Source: CAYMPH01 sp964529415 (GTDB lineage Bacteria > Spirochaetota > UBA4802 > UBA5550). Taken from it: a stretch of 64,000 nt of DNA. The DNA is taken from NCBI GenBank assembly GCA_964529415.1, contig CAZGWD010000015.1, positions 27,729 to 91,728 on the forward strand. Reading direction: 5' to 3'. Shown one piece after another: positions 44,274 through 52,931 of the stretch. The first letter of the stretch is position 1; every line of letters begins with the position of its first letter. The notes beneath the pieces were generated by a model that ran no database searches, was not told where the DNA came from, and saw only the letters and a list, made by a program, of their open reading frames with translations. The translations under genes and the position numbers were made by a program.

Positions 44274-44567
44274 ATGAGATTACAAATTATTTCTGTTTTT
44301 ATATCTGCATTTGCTTTTTTGATTATTTCCTGCTCAACAACTCCAGAGGAAAGATCATGCAGTAATGAATGCGAACGGAACAACAGGGAATGTTCGGATT
44401 CCTGCAGAGGATCATACAGAGACTATGCTCCTTCCGACATGAACAAGCAGCATACAAATAATTTCAACAGCATCAGGTCATTTGACTGCACGTCCCAATG
44501 TGACAAACAGTACTACAGCTGCCGTGATAGATGCTCGAAGCCGATTAAGTTAAATACGCAGCCCTGA
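44274..44567 (+). CDS. Cys-rich lipoprotein with two twin-CX3C motifs
   Basis: A 97-residue lipoprotein. The signal peptide ends in a lipobox (LIISC), and the mature part has two copies of the same cysteine pattern: C-x3-C-x6-C-x3-C at about residues 29-44 and again at about 72-87, with CSNEC...CSDSC and CTSQC...CRDRC. Twin CX3C pairs normally close as a helical hairpin held by two disulfides. The linker between them is polar and charged. No family was recognised. AGGAGAGCCAT precedes the ATG. It sits between the radical SAM gene and a convergent barrel gene. Confidence 0.75.
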   Translation: MRLQIISVFISAFAFLIISCSTTPEERSCSNECERNNRECSDSCRGSYRDYAPSDMNKQHTNNFNSIRSFDCTSQCDKQYYSCRDRCSKPIKLNTQP

Positions 44568-44587
44568 CGCGCTGCCGGTTATCCAGA

Positions 44588-45916
44588 TCAAAACATTCTT
44601 CTGGTAAAACCCATGCCAACCCTGAAATGGCCTAAATTATGAGCTTCCCTATTTGCAAAAATATAGCTGAAATCAATATAAAATCCGCGAAGATTCACTC
44701 TTGCTCCCAGTTCACCTCCTCTTTCATAATATTCATTATTCAGCATATACATCAGAGGAAAAATACCGATATAATATCCGCCGAATATCTGCCCGTAAAA
44801 ATATTTTGTTCCTAAACGGATAAACCCTCTTAAAGGAATATCTAAAAAAAATGATGCTGTTGAAGTATACATGCTTACAACGGGATAAGAAGAATAAGAT
44901 TGACTTCCAAAATAATACAGTAGATTCGGAAAAAAATTGATTCCGGTTTCAAAACCCAGACTGAAGTAATTGGAAATATTAAACCTGAAATCAAAAAAAA
45001 CATTTATCCTGACAGCTGCTGAAGTAAAAACCCAGTTCATACCGGTATATGAAAAATCTTTCTGATCATAAAAAGGAACATTAGCTCCGATTCCCCAATC
45101 CATCCCGAATATTCTAAGTTTTTCCTCATCAGGCATTTGTTCTGCTGCAGCATTCTGCGTTTTTTCTATTTCATCGGTTTTATTATCTTTGCTGAAATCC
45201 ACATTATAATTCTGACCATTAGCAAGTGTTACTTTTTTAATTGATATTTCATCATTATGAACAATCCAGACATAGTAATCGCCTGCATCAAGGTTTTTAA
45301 TTACCCCGGGAGTGTTTTCGCCTGAATCACCGATCGTATATGCAAGATCAGTTAAATTAATCTGCAAATTCCCGGTACGGGGATATCGTATGGCTTTTAC
45401 AGTTTCACTTTTTATTTTATTTGATTCAGGAAGATTTTTACCGTATGATTTCATCATGTTTTCCAGAAAATTTTCCCAATCAACAACATTTAAATAATAA
45501 ATTTTAGCCTTGTCTGCTGCAGTTATGATAATTGACGAGTTGCCGATTTTATTTCTTTGGCTGTCATAATCTGTTAATCTTTTATTTTCGATATCAATTT
45601 CATAGTTATAAACCTGAAGCCCTTTATATATATTGTTAAAAAAAATTTCATAACCGGCATTCAGCCTGCATTTTGCTATTGTCATCATTGGGAAAGTGAC
45701 TGTCATGATAACAGGCTTGCCGTCTATAATAATATAAACTTTATCGCCCATTTTAAATGCCTGAAATGCATTTGGCGAACTGATAATAATATCTCTATTT
45801 GGATTTACTTTATAAATCTTTCCAAGCTTTTTATATTCCTGTGTATATGCTTTTGATATTTGAAAAAATAATATTGTACTTAAAATTATAATACAGGTAA
45901 ATAAAATTCTTTTCAT
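44588..45916 (-). CDS. Exported protein with PEGA-like segment and C-terminal beta-barrel
   Basis: A protein of 442 residues. ATG 45916 has GGAGG seven bases upstream and is followed directly by the signal peptide (KRILFTCIIIL...); the longer frame to 45943 is not preferred. The N-terminal half is beta-rich, including a possible PEGA-like surface segment (LQINLTDLAYT...AGDYYVWIVH, about 185-245). The last about 165 residues alternate hydrophobic and polar residues and end in an aromatic RRMF, as in small outer-membrane barrels. A substrate or partner cannot be named. The stop lies 21 bases from the convergent Cys-rich lipoprotein gene. Confidence 0.6.
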   Translation of the reverse strand: MKRILFTCIIILSTILFFQISKAYTQEYKKLGKIYKVNPNRDIIISSPNAFQAFKMGDKVYIIIDGKPVIMTVTFPMMTIAKCRLNAGYEIFFNNIYKGLQVYNYEIDIENKRLTDYDSQRNKIGNSSIIITAADKAKIYYLNVVDWENFLENMMKSYGKNLPESNKIKSETVKAIRYPRTGNLQINLTDLAYTIGDSGENTPGVIKNLDAGDYYVWIVHNDEISIKKVTLANGQNYNVDFSKDNKTDEIEKTQNAAAEQMPDEEKLRIFGMDWGIGANVPFYDQKDFSYTGMNWVFTSAAVRINVFFDFRFNISNYFSLGFETGINFFPNLLYYFGSQSYSSYPVVSMYTSTASFFLDIPLRGFIRLGTKYFYGQIFGGYYIGIFPLMYMLNNEYYERGGELGARVNLRGFYIDFSYIFANREAHNLGHFRVGMGFTRRMF

Positions 45917-46031
45917 TACCGCCTCCGGATGCTTTATAACCATATGAATTATTTTTATATTCTATTACTAAAAGCCAGAATAAGTTATTTGTCAATGTAC
46001 TTTTTTTTATCAGCTAAATTATTAAAAACCG

Positions 46032-47306
46032 TCATCCTGCCTTAATGAGTCCATCCCACCTCGTGGTATACCCATTACTGAGAAGCCCCCTTCTCATGCC
46101 CCAGGTTTTCTCCAGGCCTTCAGAAGCAGTTGAAAGCGCGCCTGCCCCGAACCTGCTGTTAATGGAATCCATGGCGCGCATAAGGGAATATTTCTTCTCG
46201 GAATTTTCCCTCACAAAAAGATTTCCCTGTATGTCGCTTTCCGGAATAATCCCTTCGAGTATTACACCTGCCTTTTTATATCCAAAGCCTTTTTTATATA
46301 TGGATTCGAGTCCGGAGTGGGCACAACTGATAATATCCGGCGTGTATGATGTCGGAACCGGAAATTTCACGCATGCATTTGCCGCATGCTGGGGAGCGTT
46401 CCTGAAACGATCTGTCATTATGAATACAACAACAGCGGACGCGGCTGATTTCTGGGAGCGGAGTTTTGCCGCTGCTATTGAGGAATAGGCTGCTATTGCC
46501 TCGCGCATTTCATCAAGAGACTCAATGGGCCTGCTGAATGAGCGCGAGTTTGCTATAGCTTTTTTCGGCGAGGCCTGAAATTCAAAATCTATACACGGGT
46601 GTCCCCTGAGTTCCATTACTGTCCTGAGGCCCTTTACTGTCATTTTTTTTCTTATCCACTTTTCGTCCGCGTCTCTGAGTTCGAGTGCTGTATGGATTCC
46701 GTTTGCATGGAGAAGTTTTGAATATTCATCGCCAACGCCCCACACATCTGAAACATCCATGTCTTTTAAGACGCCGGCTGCTTCGATTGCAGGAAGATAA
46801 AGATATCCGGCATGAACAGACTTTTTCTTTGCGACCCTGTTCGCTGCCTTGGCAAGGGTTTTCGTGGAAGCTATTCCAACTGAAACAGGTATGCCTGTCC
46901 ACTGGCCCACAGTATATCTTATAGCTCTGCCTGTTTTCGATGGATCTCCGATTCCCTTCAGGGATATAAAAGCTTCATCAATTGAATAGACCTCTATGTC
47001 AGGACTGAACATGGACAGAATCTCCATTACCCGCCTTGACATGTCGCCGTAGAGCGCGTAATTCGATGAGAATACTTCACCACCATGTTTTTTCAAAAGC
47101 GCTGAGCATTCGAATATTGGCGTTCCGATTTTTATACCAAGCGCCTTTGCCTCGGAAGATGCAGCAACCACGCAGCCGTCGTTATTGGAAAGGACTGCCA
47201 CAGGCTTTCCCTTGAGAGACGGCCTGAAAACAGACTCGCACGATGCGTAAAAGCTGTTGCAGTCTACAAGGGCTATGAGCGGATGATCAGGTTTTGTGAA
47301 GGACAT
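46032..47306 (-). CDS. umuC: DNA polymerase V catalytic subunit UmuC (Y-family)
   Basis: A 424-residue Y-family translesion polymerase. The catalytic motifs are ALVDCNSFYASCE (N-terminal Asp), and YSIDEAFISLKG (Asp-Glu, about 105-116), with VSVGIASTKTLAKAANRVAKK for the palm/thumb. The C-terminal part (PLERWGM-like region: LEKTWGMRRGLLSNGYTTRWD) is the UmuC-type little-finger end. It overlaps umuD by 20 bases, so translation is coupled. It bypasses damaged bases after SOS induction. Confidence 0.93.
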   Translation of the reverse strand: MSFTKPDHPLIALVDCNSFYASCESVFRPSLKGKPVAVLSNNDGCVVAASSEAKALGIKIGTPIFECSALLKKHGGEVFSSNYALYGDMSRRVMEILSMFSPDIEVYSIDEAFISLKGIGDPSKTGRAIRYTVGQWTGIPVSVGIASTKTLAKAANRVAKKKSVHAGYLYLPAIEAAGVLKDMDVSDVWGVGDEYSKLLHANGIHTALELRDADEKWIRKKMTVKGLRTVMELRGHPCIDFEFQASPKKAIANSRSFSRPIESLDEMREAIAAYSSIAAAKLRSQKSAASAVVVFIMTDRFRNAPQHAANACVKFPVPTSYTPDIISCAHSGLESIYKKGFGYKKAGVILEGIIPESDIQGNLFVRENSEKKYSLMRAMDSINSRFGAGALSTASEGLEKTWGMRRGLLSNGYTTRWDGLIKAG

Positions 47307-47727
47307 GAGTTACGATCCCCCACACTTCAAAATTTCTGCCTGTTACGTTTATAGGCTCGTACGCGGGATTTTCAGATATGAGATAAATATCTCCTCCGCT
47401 TTTCTGCATGCGCTTTACTGTAAAGTCGCCGTCAATAACAGCTATGATTATTGAATTATTTTTAGGGACGAGAGCCCTGTCCACAACAAGAACATCCCCG
47501 GGAAAAATTCCTGCATTTATCATGGAGTCGCCGGACGCTCTTACGCAGAAAGTCGCTGCCGGGTGTTTTACGAGATATTCATTAAAATCAAGGCTCTTTT
47601 CAATATAATCATCCGCCTGCGACGGAAAACCGGCACGCACAGATGACATGAAAAACGGCAGATGAAGCGCTATTTTCCCGCTGAAAGCTGCAATGAATGT
47701 TAATTCTTTTGATGCTGATTTTATCAT
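47287..47727 (-). CDS. umuD: UmuD-like S24 protease, error-prone repair
   Basis: A 146-residue self-cleaving protein of the LexA/UmuD group. The catalytic dyad is Ser68 (RASGDSMI) and Lys105 (DFTVKRM). The cleavage site appears to be Ala32-Gly33 (SSVRAGFPSQ), in place of the Cys-Gly of E. coli UmuD. AGGAATAGAACC precedes the ATG. The promoter region has a near-consensus -35/-10 and a palindrome that could be a LexA box. After RecA-stimulated self-cleavage it would pair with UmuC to make polymerase V. Confidence 0.92.
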   Translation of the reverse strand: MIKSASKELTFIAAFSGKIALHLPFFMSSVRAGFPSQADDYIEKSLDFNEYLVKHPAATFCVRASGDSMINAGIFPGDVLVVDRALVPKNNSIIIAVIDGDFTVKRMQKSGGDIYLISENPAYEPINVTGRNFEVWGIVTHVLHKT

Positions 47728-47745
47728 GGTTCTATTCCTGAACCA

Positions 47746-47782
47746 AATATACTAAAAGCGGGATTTATAGTCAACAAATGTT
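47746..47782 (-). promoter_or_regulatory. umuDC promoter with LexA-box-like dyad
   Basis: On the minus strand TTGACT (47774-47769) and TATATT (47751-47746) are 17 bases apart. The palindrome AACATTTGTT (47782-47773) overlaps the -35 and matches the AAC-N4-GTT core of Gram-positive-type LexA boxes. A wider inverted repeat (tatactaaa and tttagtata) also brackets the promoter. SOS control is inferred. Confidence 0.65.
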
Positions 47783-47898
47783 TAGTATAAATAACAGATT
47801 TTTACACATTGCCAACTAATTTTATAAAAAAATCTCAAAATTAGAAACTTATTTTTTTAATTTTCCACAACTAACCGTATTAATAATAAGGGGATACA

Positions 47899-48768
47899 AT
47901 GAAGAAAAAGCATAATTTTCACGATTCGGGATATAAAAAACTTTTTTCAAACCATGAACTTGTCAGGCAGCTCGTTACAGGATTTGTTGACCATGACTGG
48001 GTTAAGAATATTGAATTCAGCACGCTTGAAAGAATTGATAAAAGTTTCATTTCAGATGAATTTGCCGAAAGGGAATCTGATTTAATTTACAAAGTAAAAT
48101 TAAAAGAACAGGATATTTATATTTTTATCCTGCTGGAATTTCAGTCAACCGTAGACAGATTCATGTCGTTGAGGATGCTGCATTATATTCTGGATCTGTA
48201 TGAATATCTTGTAAAAAATCATAAACTTAAAACTTTACCTGCTGTTTTTCCGATAATGCTTTACAATGGAGAAAATAAGTGGACAGCTCCTGAAGAATTA
48301 AGTAAATTGATAAAAAAATCAATCTCGAAAAAATATATACCGGAATTCAGATATTATAAAATTGCCGAAAATGAGTATAGCAAAATTTTTCTGAAAAATA
48401 TGAAGAATTCCGTTTCAGCCCTTTTTTACGCAGAAAATCTTTCAGAAGAAGAACTGCAGTTTGAAATTGATACAATAACTGAATTATTGAAAACAGAAAG
48501 ACCGGATGAAATAAAACTTTTTATAAACTGGTTCAAATATATATTTAATGACAAGAAATCTCTCGCAGAAGAAATCCAGGATTTAGTAGAGGTAAAATCA
48601 ATGTTAAAAACATCTGTAAAAAAATATGGAGATAAAATTTTACAGCAAGGTAAACTGGAAGGAAAACTTGAAACCGCCCGCGCTTTATTAAAAAGGAAAC
48701 TTCCGGTTAAAGATATTTCCGAAATAACAGGGCTTCCTGCAGCAGAAATAAAAAAACTGAAAAAATAA
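47899..48768 (+). CDS. Rpn/PDDEXK-type nuclease (transposase_31-like)
   Basis: A 289-residue protein of the Rpn (RpnA-like) group. The N-terminus (HDSGYKKLFSNHELVRQLVTGFV) and the nuclease core ERESDLIYKVK...IFILLEFQS (the D-x(n)-E-x-Q form) are diagnostic. A C-terminal charged tail (LEGKLETARALLKRKL) ends in the small helical repeat found in many members. Rpn proteins are DNA endonucleases that promote RecA-independent recombination, at least in E. coli; others are selfish or defence-linked. AAGGGGATACA precedes the ATG. It is next to umuDC and SRAP but on the other strand. Confidence 0.85.
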   Translation: MKKKHNFHDSGYKKLFSNHELVRQLVTGFVDHDWVKNIEFSTLERIDKSFISDEFAERESDLIYKVKLKEQDIYIFILLEFQSTVDRFMSLRMLHYILDLYEYLVKNHKLKTLPAVFPIMLYNGENKWTAPEELSKLIKKSISKKYIPEFRYYKIAENEYSKIFLKNMKNSVSALFYAENLSEEELQFEIDTITELLKTERPDEIKLFINWFKYIFNDKKSLAEEIQDLVEVKSMLKTSVKKYGDKILQQGKLEGKLETARALLKRKLPVKDISEITGLPAAEIKKLKK

Positions 48769-48811
48769 AATTTAATCAGACTGAGCTTCTTCGCCGCTTT
48801 TTTACAAATAC

Positions 48812-49480
48812 TCAATAACCTTTTTTAACCGGTTCAATACATTCCGGGGAATTATTCGCCGGTGAATTAACAAGTTTACCAACCTCATAGGTTTCCATCT
48901 CGTCCGATGAAAAAGAAGCCAATAATGGAAGAACAAGCTGTTCGTCCTGTGCGCAATCGAGCCATAGTTTGTGGTCTTTTTTATCAAGAATTACAGGCAT
49001 TCTTTCATGAATTTTCTCTATGAGGCTGTTGGCTTCAGTAGTTATAATCGCGCAGGTTCCTATAGTTTTTCCTTCTGCAGATTTCCAGAAGTCATATATT
49101 CCGGCCAGGCAGAAAGGCTCGCCGTTTTTCATGCGGATATACACAGGAATTTTCTCCTTGCCCTCGTGCCTCCACTCGTAGAAACCGCTTGCAATTATCA
49201 GGCATCTTCTGTTTTTAAAAGAACTTCTGAAGCTCGGTTTTTCCTTTATTGTTTCAGCTCTGGCATTTATCATGCCGCCTTTAGCATCGCTTTTCATCCA
49301 TGAAGGCATGAGTCCCCATTTGAATTTAACGAGTTTTTTATTTTCATCAATTACAATTGCAGCAACTTCCTGGCCTGGAGCCACGTTGTAGCTCGGTGCA
49401 AGATCGCACAGGTTCTGTTCAATTTCGAACTGTTCAATTATCTGGGAGATGGGAACTGTAACTGCAAACCGGCCGCACAT
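48812..49480 (-). CDS. yedK: SOS response-associated peptidase (SRAP/YedK, HMCES family)
   Basis: Forms a covalent bond with abasic sites in single-stranded DNA through the N-terminal Cys2. It is 222 residues long with the catalytic set: MCGRF (Cys2), MINARAETIKEKPSFRSSF (Asn and Glu), RRCLIIASGFYEW and KIHERMPVIL (His). AAGGTG precedes the ATG by seven bases. With umuD and umuC upstream it completes a likely DNA-damage cluster, a common neighbourhood for SRAP genes. Confidence 0.94.
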   Translation of the reverse strand: MCGRFAVTVPISQIIEQFEIEQNLCDLAPSYNVAPGQEVAAIVIDENKKLVKFKWGLMPSWMKSDAKGGMINARAETIKEKPSFRSSFKNRRCLIIASGFYEWRHEGKEKIPVYIRMKNGEPFCLAGIYDFWKSAEGKTIGTCAIITTEANSLIEKIHERMPVILDKKDHKLWLDCAQDEQLVLPLLASFSSDEMETYEVGKLVNSPANNSPECIEPVKKGY

Positions 49481-49591
49481 GTTTTTTCACCTTTTCTGAA
49501 TTTTTAAAATTTCATTAAAGTCTTTTTCTCATAGAAAAACTGCCTTTAAAAGTTTACAGACTTTTACTGGTAAACTCTGATGCGCAAATGA

Positions 49592-50638
49592 TTATTTCGT
49601 TGTGCAATCCAGAAAAAAATTCTCGAATACTGCACCCACAAGAATACGTTTTTTATAAAACGATGCCACGCTGGCTGCGGATATTTCATTACCCGGATCA
49701 AGATATATTTCCCTGAAAGCATAACCACCTTTTCCATCCTTGAAAATTTCAAGAATCTGCGATGGCGAAGCATTTATTTCTTTTTCAGCATGCTTCATAA
49801 AAGTCAGCAGTTTCGGATGAGATGTGAGTCTGATGATTCCACCGGCATCAATGTCTATATTATCGCCGCCGGTACCCAGATCGATCTCTGAAACACGGGT
49901 AAGCGAACCATCTGAAGATCGCGAATATTCATAAAATTTCCTGCCTGTGGTTGCTGCGACATGGAGTGTTTTCCCGTCTTCTGACACCCAGATTCCATTT
50001 GCATATGCTATACCGGATGCAGCTATGCGCATTTTTTTCCCGTCAAAAAAAACTACATTTGATCCGGACAGCTGCAGATAGTCCTCAAGAGTCCTGCCTA
50101 ATTCCGATCTTACCCCATGATCATTTGTAAAATAAAACTGCCTTGGGCCTGCCGCAGCTATATCATTGGGGCTTATCATCAAATCACCTGTCACTGTTTC
50201 AATATGAACAAGGGAATCATTCCTGAATTCAAAAATTTCAACGCGGTTTTTTTTCATCTGATGATTGATAACAAATAAAAACTTCCTTCCATACGGAGCA
50301 GCAAAAAAACTGATGCCGTGAGGAAAAAAATCGAATTTCAAATCTGAAGTGAGGTTTTTCAGAACTGGTTTTCCTTCAAGGTTATAGGAAAAAATTGCTC
50401 CCTGTATCAGCCTGCCCTTCATGAATTCTCTTCTGTTGAATGATGAAACAAATGCAGTTCCGGTGGAATGATCAATGGCAATATCCTCCGGGCCGGGAAC
50501 ATTCTGAACTCTTGTGCAATTAAAGTTTGAATGCGGCGTTAGAGTTTTGAACTCGCCCGCATCACGGCTTGTCTTGAGAAAAAAAACAATTATACCTGCC
50601 ATTACCATGCAAGCTATAATAATGATTTTCTTTTTCAT
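49592..50638 (-). CDS. Paraoxonase/arylesterase-like beta-propeller (exported)
   Basis: A 348-residue protein. The N-terminal hydrophobic segment (about 4-21) is an anchor or uncleaved signal. Next come propeller motifs of the serum paraoxonase/SMP-30 family: GPEDIAIDHSTGTAFVSS, FFPHGISFF, VNHQMKKNRVEIFEF, and ISPNDIAAAGPRQFYFTNDH, which includes the calcium-binding Asn/Asp. In the family, calcium in the central channel supports lactonase or arylesterase activity. AAGGGAGTAAATA precedes the ATG. Its substrate is unknown; it is another probable ester- or lactone-hydrolase in this window. Confidence 0.85.
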   Translation of the reverse strand: MKKKIIIIACMVMAGIIVFFLKTSRDAGEFKTLTPHSNFNCTRVQNVPGPEDIAIDHSTGTAFVSSFNRREFMKGRLIQGAIFSYNLEGKPVLKNLTSDLKFDFFPHGISFFAAPYGRKFLFVINHQMKKNRVEIFEFRNDSLVHIETVTGDLMISPNDIAAAGPRQFYFTNDHGVRSELGRTLEDYLQLSGSNVVFFDGKKMRIAASGIAYANGIWVSEDGKTLHVAATTGRKFYEYSRSSDGSLTRVSEIDLGTGGDNIDIDAGGIIRLTSHPKLLTFMKHAEKEINASPSQILEIFKDGKGGYAFREIYLDPGNEISAASVASFYKKRILVGAVFENFFLDCTTK

Positions 50639-50772
50639 TATTTACTCCCTTAAATATAAACTGCATTTTGTGTCTGAAAATAACATCCGGTTATTTCTTA
50701 AACATTCCGTTTGAAACGCTTTCAGCAAAATATTCATAACAAAATTTCAAAAATTAAAGTTAATTACAAAAC

Positions 50773-51468
50773 TTATGAAATAATTCTGCTTATTCTTTCT
50801 ATAATTTTTTCAACAATAATTTCAGCGCCCTGCCTGTTGAGATGCAGCTCATCAAGGGTCAGAGCATCTATATCAGCTTCCTTTTCAAATGGTTCAATCG
50901 TTTCAACATTGGTGAACTTCATTGCGGTTTCCCTGTATATGCTGTTATACAGATCAATATTTTTGCCGATATAAGGGCTTTTTGATACAAATAATCTGTT
51001 TGGCCTGTGCATCAGTACAATTATAATCCTTGTTCCTGTTCTTTCTGCACGTTCGAAATAATTTGTGATATTACTCCTGAACTGATCCGGCGAAACATCA
51101 GTTATAATCGGGCTGCGTACCCGCCTTTTTTTAATGAAATTTACATAAACAGGCCGGTAACTGCGGGGAACTAATTTTGTTAATAAGAAATGCTCAAATC
51201 CTGTTTTTTTAAACAAGCGCGGTGCACATTCAGCCATTCCCATTTGAATAATAACTAAATTCGGATTATAAAGTTCAAGCAGATCAACGCCGCCGCCGCC
51301 TTCCATTACAAGTCTTGCAGTAGTTGACCCGCGGGAACTTCTGTCAATTATATCGCACTCAGGAAATGCTGCCTTGAGCATATAAATCCAGGTGTTCTCG
51401 TAAACATTTTCTGCACGAGGCATAGCTATTGAATCTGCAGCAATTAGAATTTTTATTCGCTTTTTCAT
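50773..51468 (-). CDS. SGNH/GDSL-like hydrolase
   Basis: A 231-residue cytoplasmic protein. The N-terminal block LIAADSIAMPRAENVYENTW takes the GDS position (Ser in ADS). A later block MGMAECAPRLF corresponds to the usual GxND region, and LDELHLNRQGAEIIVEKI provides the DxxH catalytic pair. The Gly of the family's GDS is Ala here. SGNH hydrolases cleave esters of acyl or acetyl groups on lipids or sugars. No ribosome site is clear before the ATG. It is 54 bases from the TetR gene upstream and may be co-transcribed with it. Confidence 0.75.
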   Translation of the reverse strand: MKKRIKILIAADSIAMPRAENVYENTWIYMLKAAFPECDIIDRSSRGSTTARLVMEGGGGVDLLELYNPNLVIIQMGMAECAPRLFKKTGFEHFLLTKLVPRSYRPVYVNFIKKRRVRSPIITDVSPDQFRSNITNYFERAERTGTRIIIVLMHRPNRLFVSKSPYIGKNIDLYNSIYRETAMKFTNVETIEPFEKEADIDALTLDELHLNRQGAEIIVEKIIERISRIIS

Positions 51469-51522
51469 AAATAGAAAATATTAAAATAGAATTGATCGGG
51501 CAGTCATATTTTAATATTATTA

Positions 51523-52086
51523 TCAGGATTTCAGAAGGGATGAAATAAATTTTATCAGATCAACATGATCTATTCCAACAGGGTCAATAGCTTCAGCAGC
51601 GCCTATGAAAAGAACAAGAGTCTGAGCTATTCTTGCCAGCACTTTCGGGTCTATATCTGATTTTCTTTTTAAACCATCACGATTCTCTTTCGGGATAATA
51701 TTGTAATAGAATAATCTTTGTTTTATTATAAAATCACGCACTGCTGTCATTATTTTTTCCTCTTCAAAAGCATATAGAAGAAGATTCATGACAATTTTTA
51801 AATTATTTTTATCCAAAATAAAATTTTCCACTCCAACAAGCGCAGACATGGGCGCCATGGATTCTGCATCAAGCTGCCAGTCAAATATAGCGCTATGGGA
51901 TTTTTCTATATCTGCAAATAATTCCTCGATAAGGCCCAGATATATATCCTCTTTTGTTGAAAAATAATGCAAAACACCGCCTTTCGAAAATCCAGATTCA
52001 TCAGCGATATCCTGAACAGTTATTTTAGAGTAAACGTCTCTCTGAAGACATGATTTTAATGCATCAATAATTATTTTTTTCTTCAT
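51523..52086 (-). CDS. TetR/AcrR family transcriptional regulator
   Basis: A 187-residue regulator with a typical N-terminal helix-turn-helix (VQDIADESGFSKGGVLHYFSTKEDIY, about 24-50). The rest is helical with a hydrophobic pocket (LLYAFEEEKIMTAVRDF and LVLFIGAAEAIDP). No palindrome of the kinds near 9965 or 20071 was found in its upstream region, so it is not obviously their regulator, although this cannot be excluded. AAGAGTGAGAA lies before the ATG. The target gene is probably the SGNH hydrolase or itself. Confidence 0.85.
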   Translation of the reverse strand: MKKKIIIDALKSCLQRDVYSKITVQDIADESGFSKGGVLHYFSTKEDIYLGLIEELFADIEKSHSAIFDWQLDAESMAPMSALVGVENFILDKNNLKIVMNLLLYAFEEEKIMTAVRDFIIKQRLFYYNIIPKENRDGLKRKSDIDPKVLARIAQTLVLFIGAAEAIDPVGIDHVDLIKFISSLLKS

Positions 52087-52356
52087 TTCTCACTCTTGGT
52101 AAATTATTTATTATTATGATTATTTTAATTATACTATTCAAAAAAGGTCAAGTTCTTTTATATCAACCTGATTAAATAAATCCCTTTAAAAAATCGAACA
52201 ATTTTATGTTCAGTGACATTTTTTTTGTCATTTTTAATTCTTTTTTATCACCAATAAATAAGTATTTTTTAACTTTTTTGCAATACTTTTGCCCATAATA
52301 AATGAATATCACAAAAGTTAAAATTATTCTTCTCAAAATAATTTATAGGAGGACAC

Positions 52357-52920
52357 ATGATAGACAGGGACGTCAATTCAGAGAAAGAATTCAATAAATT
52401 TTATTTAAAGTATTCAAAAGCCATAATCAGATTTATATATAAAATAGTTAATGATCTGGAAAAATCTGAAGATCTGATGCACGACACCTTTATCAGATTT
52501 TTCAACAATGTGGATGATTATAATTCAGAATCAGTTAGAACCAGAAATTACCTTTATACAATTGCAAGAAATATATCGTCTGATTTTATGAAAAGAGTTT
52601 TCATGGAAGAAAGCAAATACATGGAAGTTCATTTTGATGAAGTTTATCTTACAAAAAGTTTTTACAGCGGCCTCGATTCTTCCATGATCCAAGGAGAAAT
52701 AATTTCAACAATTCACGATACAATTGATAAATTTTCTGGAGATAAAAAATCTATTGTTGTTGAAAAATTTTTCCATAATAAATCTGTAACTGTTTTATCC
52801 AGAAAACTTGATATTTCATCCTATCATATCAGAAAAATTGAAGAGGAAGCTTTCAGCGATATCAGACTCAAACTTTTTGAGATTTATCCTGACTTTGAAT
52901 TTGATCCTGATATGGATTAA
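52357..52920 (+). CDS. ECF-type sigma-70 family RNA polymerase sigma factor
   Basis: A 187-residue sigma factor with region 2 (KAIIRFIYKIVNDLEKSEDLMHDTFIRFFNNVDDY) and region 4 (HDTIDKFSGDKKSIVVEKFFHNKSVTVLSRKLDIS, helix-turn-helix). There is no region 1 or 3, as in ECF proteins. AGGAGGACAC precedes the ATG. No anti-sigma factor gene lies beside it: the next gene, 11 bases away, is on the other strand. It may be regulated by the STAS/GHKL pair at 3631-6366 or by something outside the window; both are guesses. Confidence 0.85.
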   Translation: MIDRDVNSEKEFNKFYLKYSKAIIRFIYKIVNDLEKSEDLMHDTFIRFFNNVDDYNSESVRTRNYLYTIARNISSDFMKRVFMEESKYMEVHFDEVYLTKSFYSGLDSSMIQGEIISTIHDTIDKFSGDKKSIVVEKFFHNKSVTVLSRKLDISSYHIRKIEEEAFSDIRLKLFEIYPDFEFDPDMD

Positions 52921-52931
52921 TCTTCAGATTA

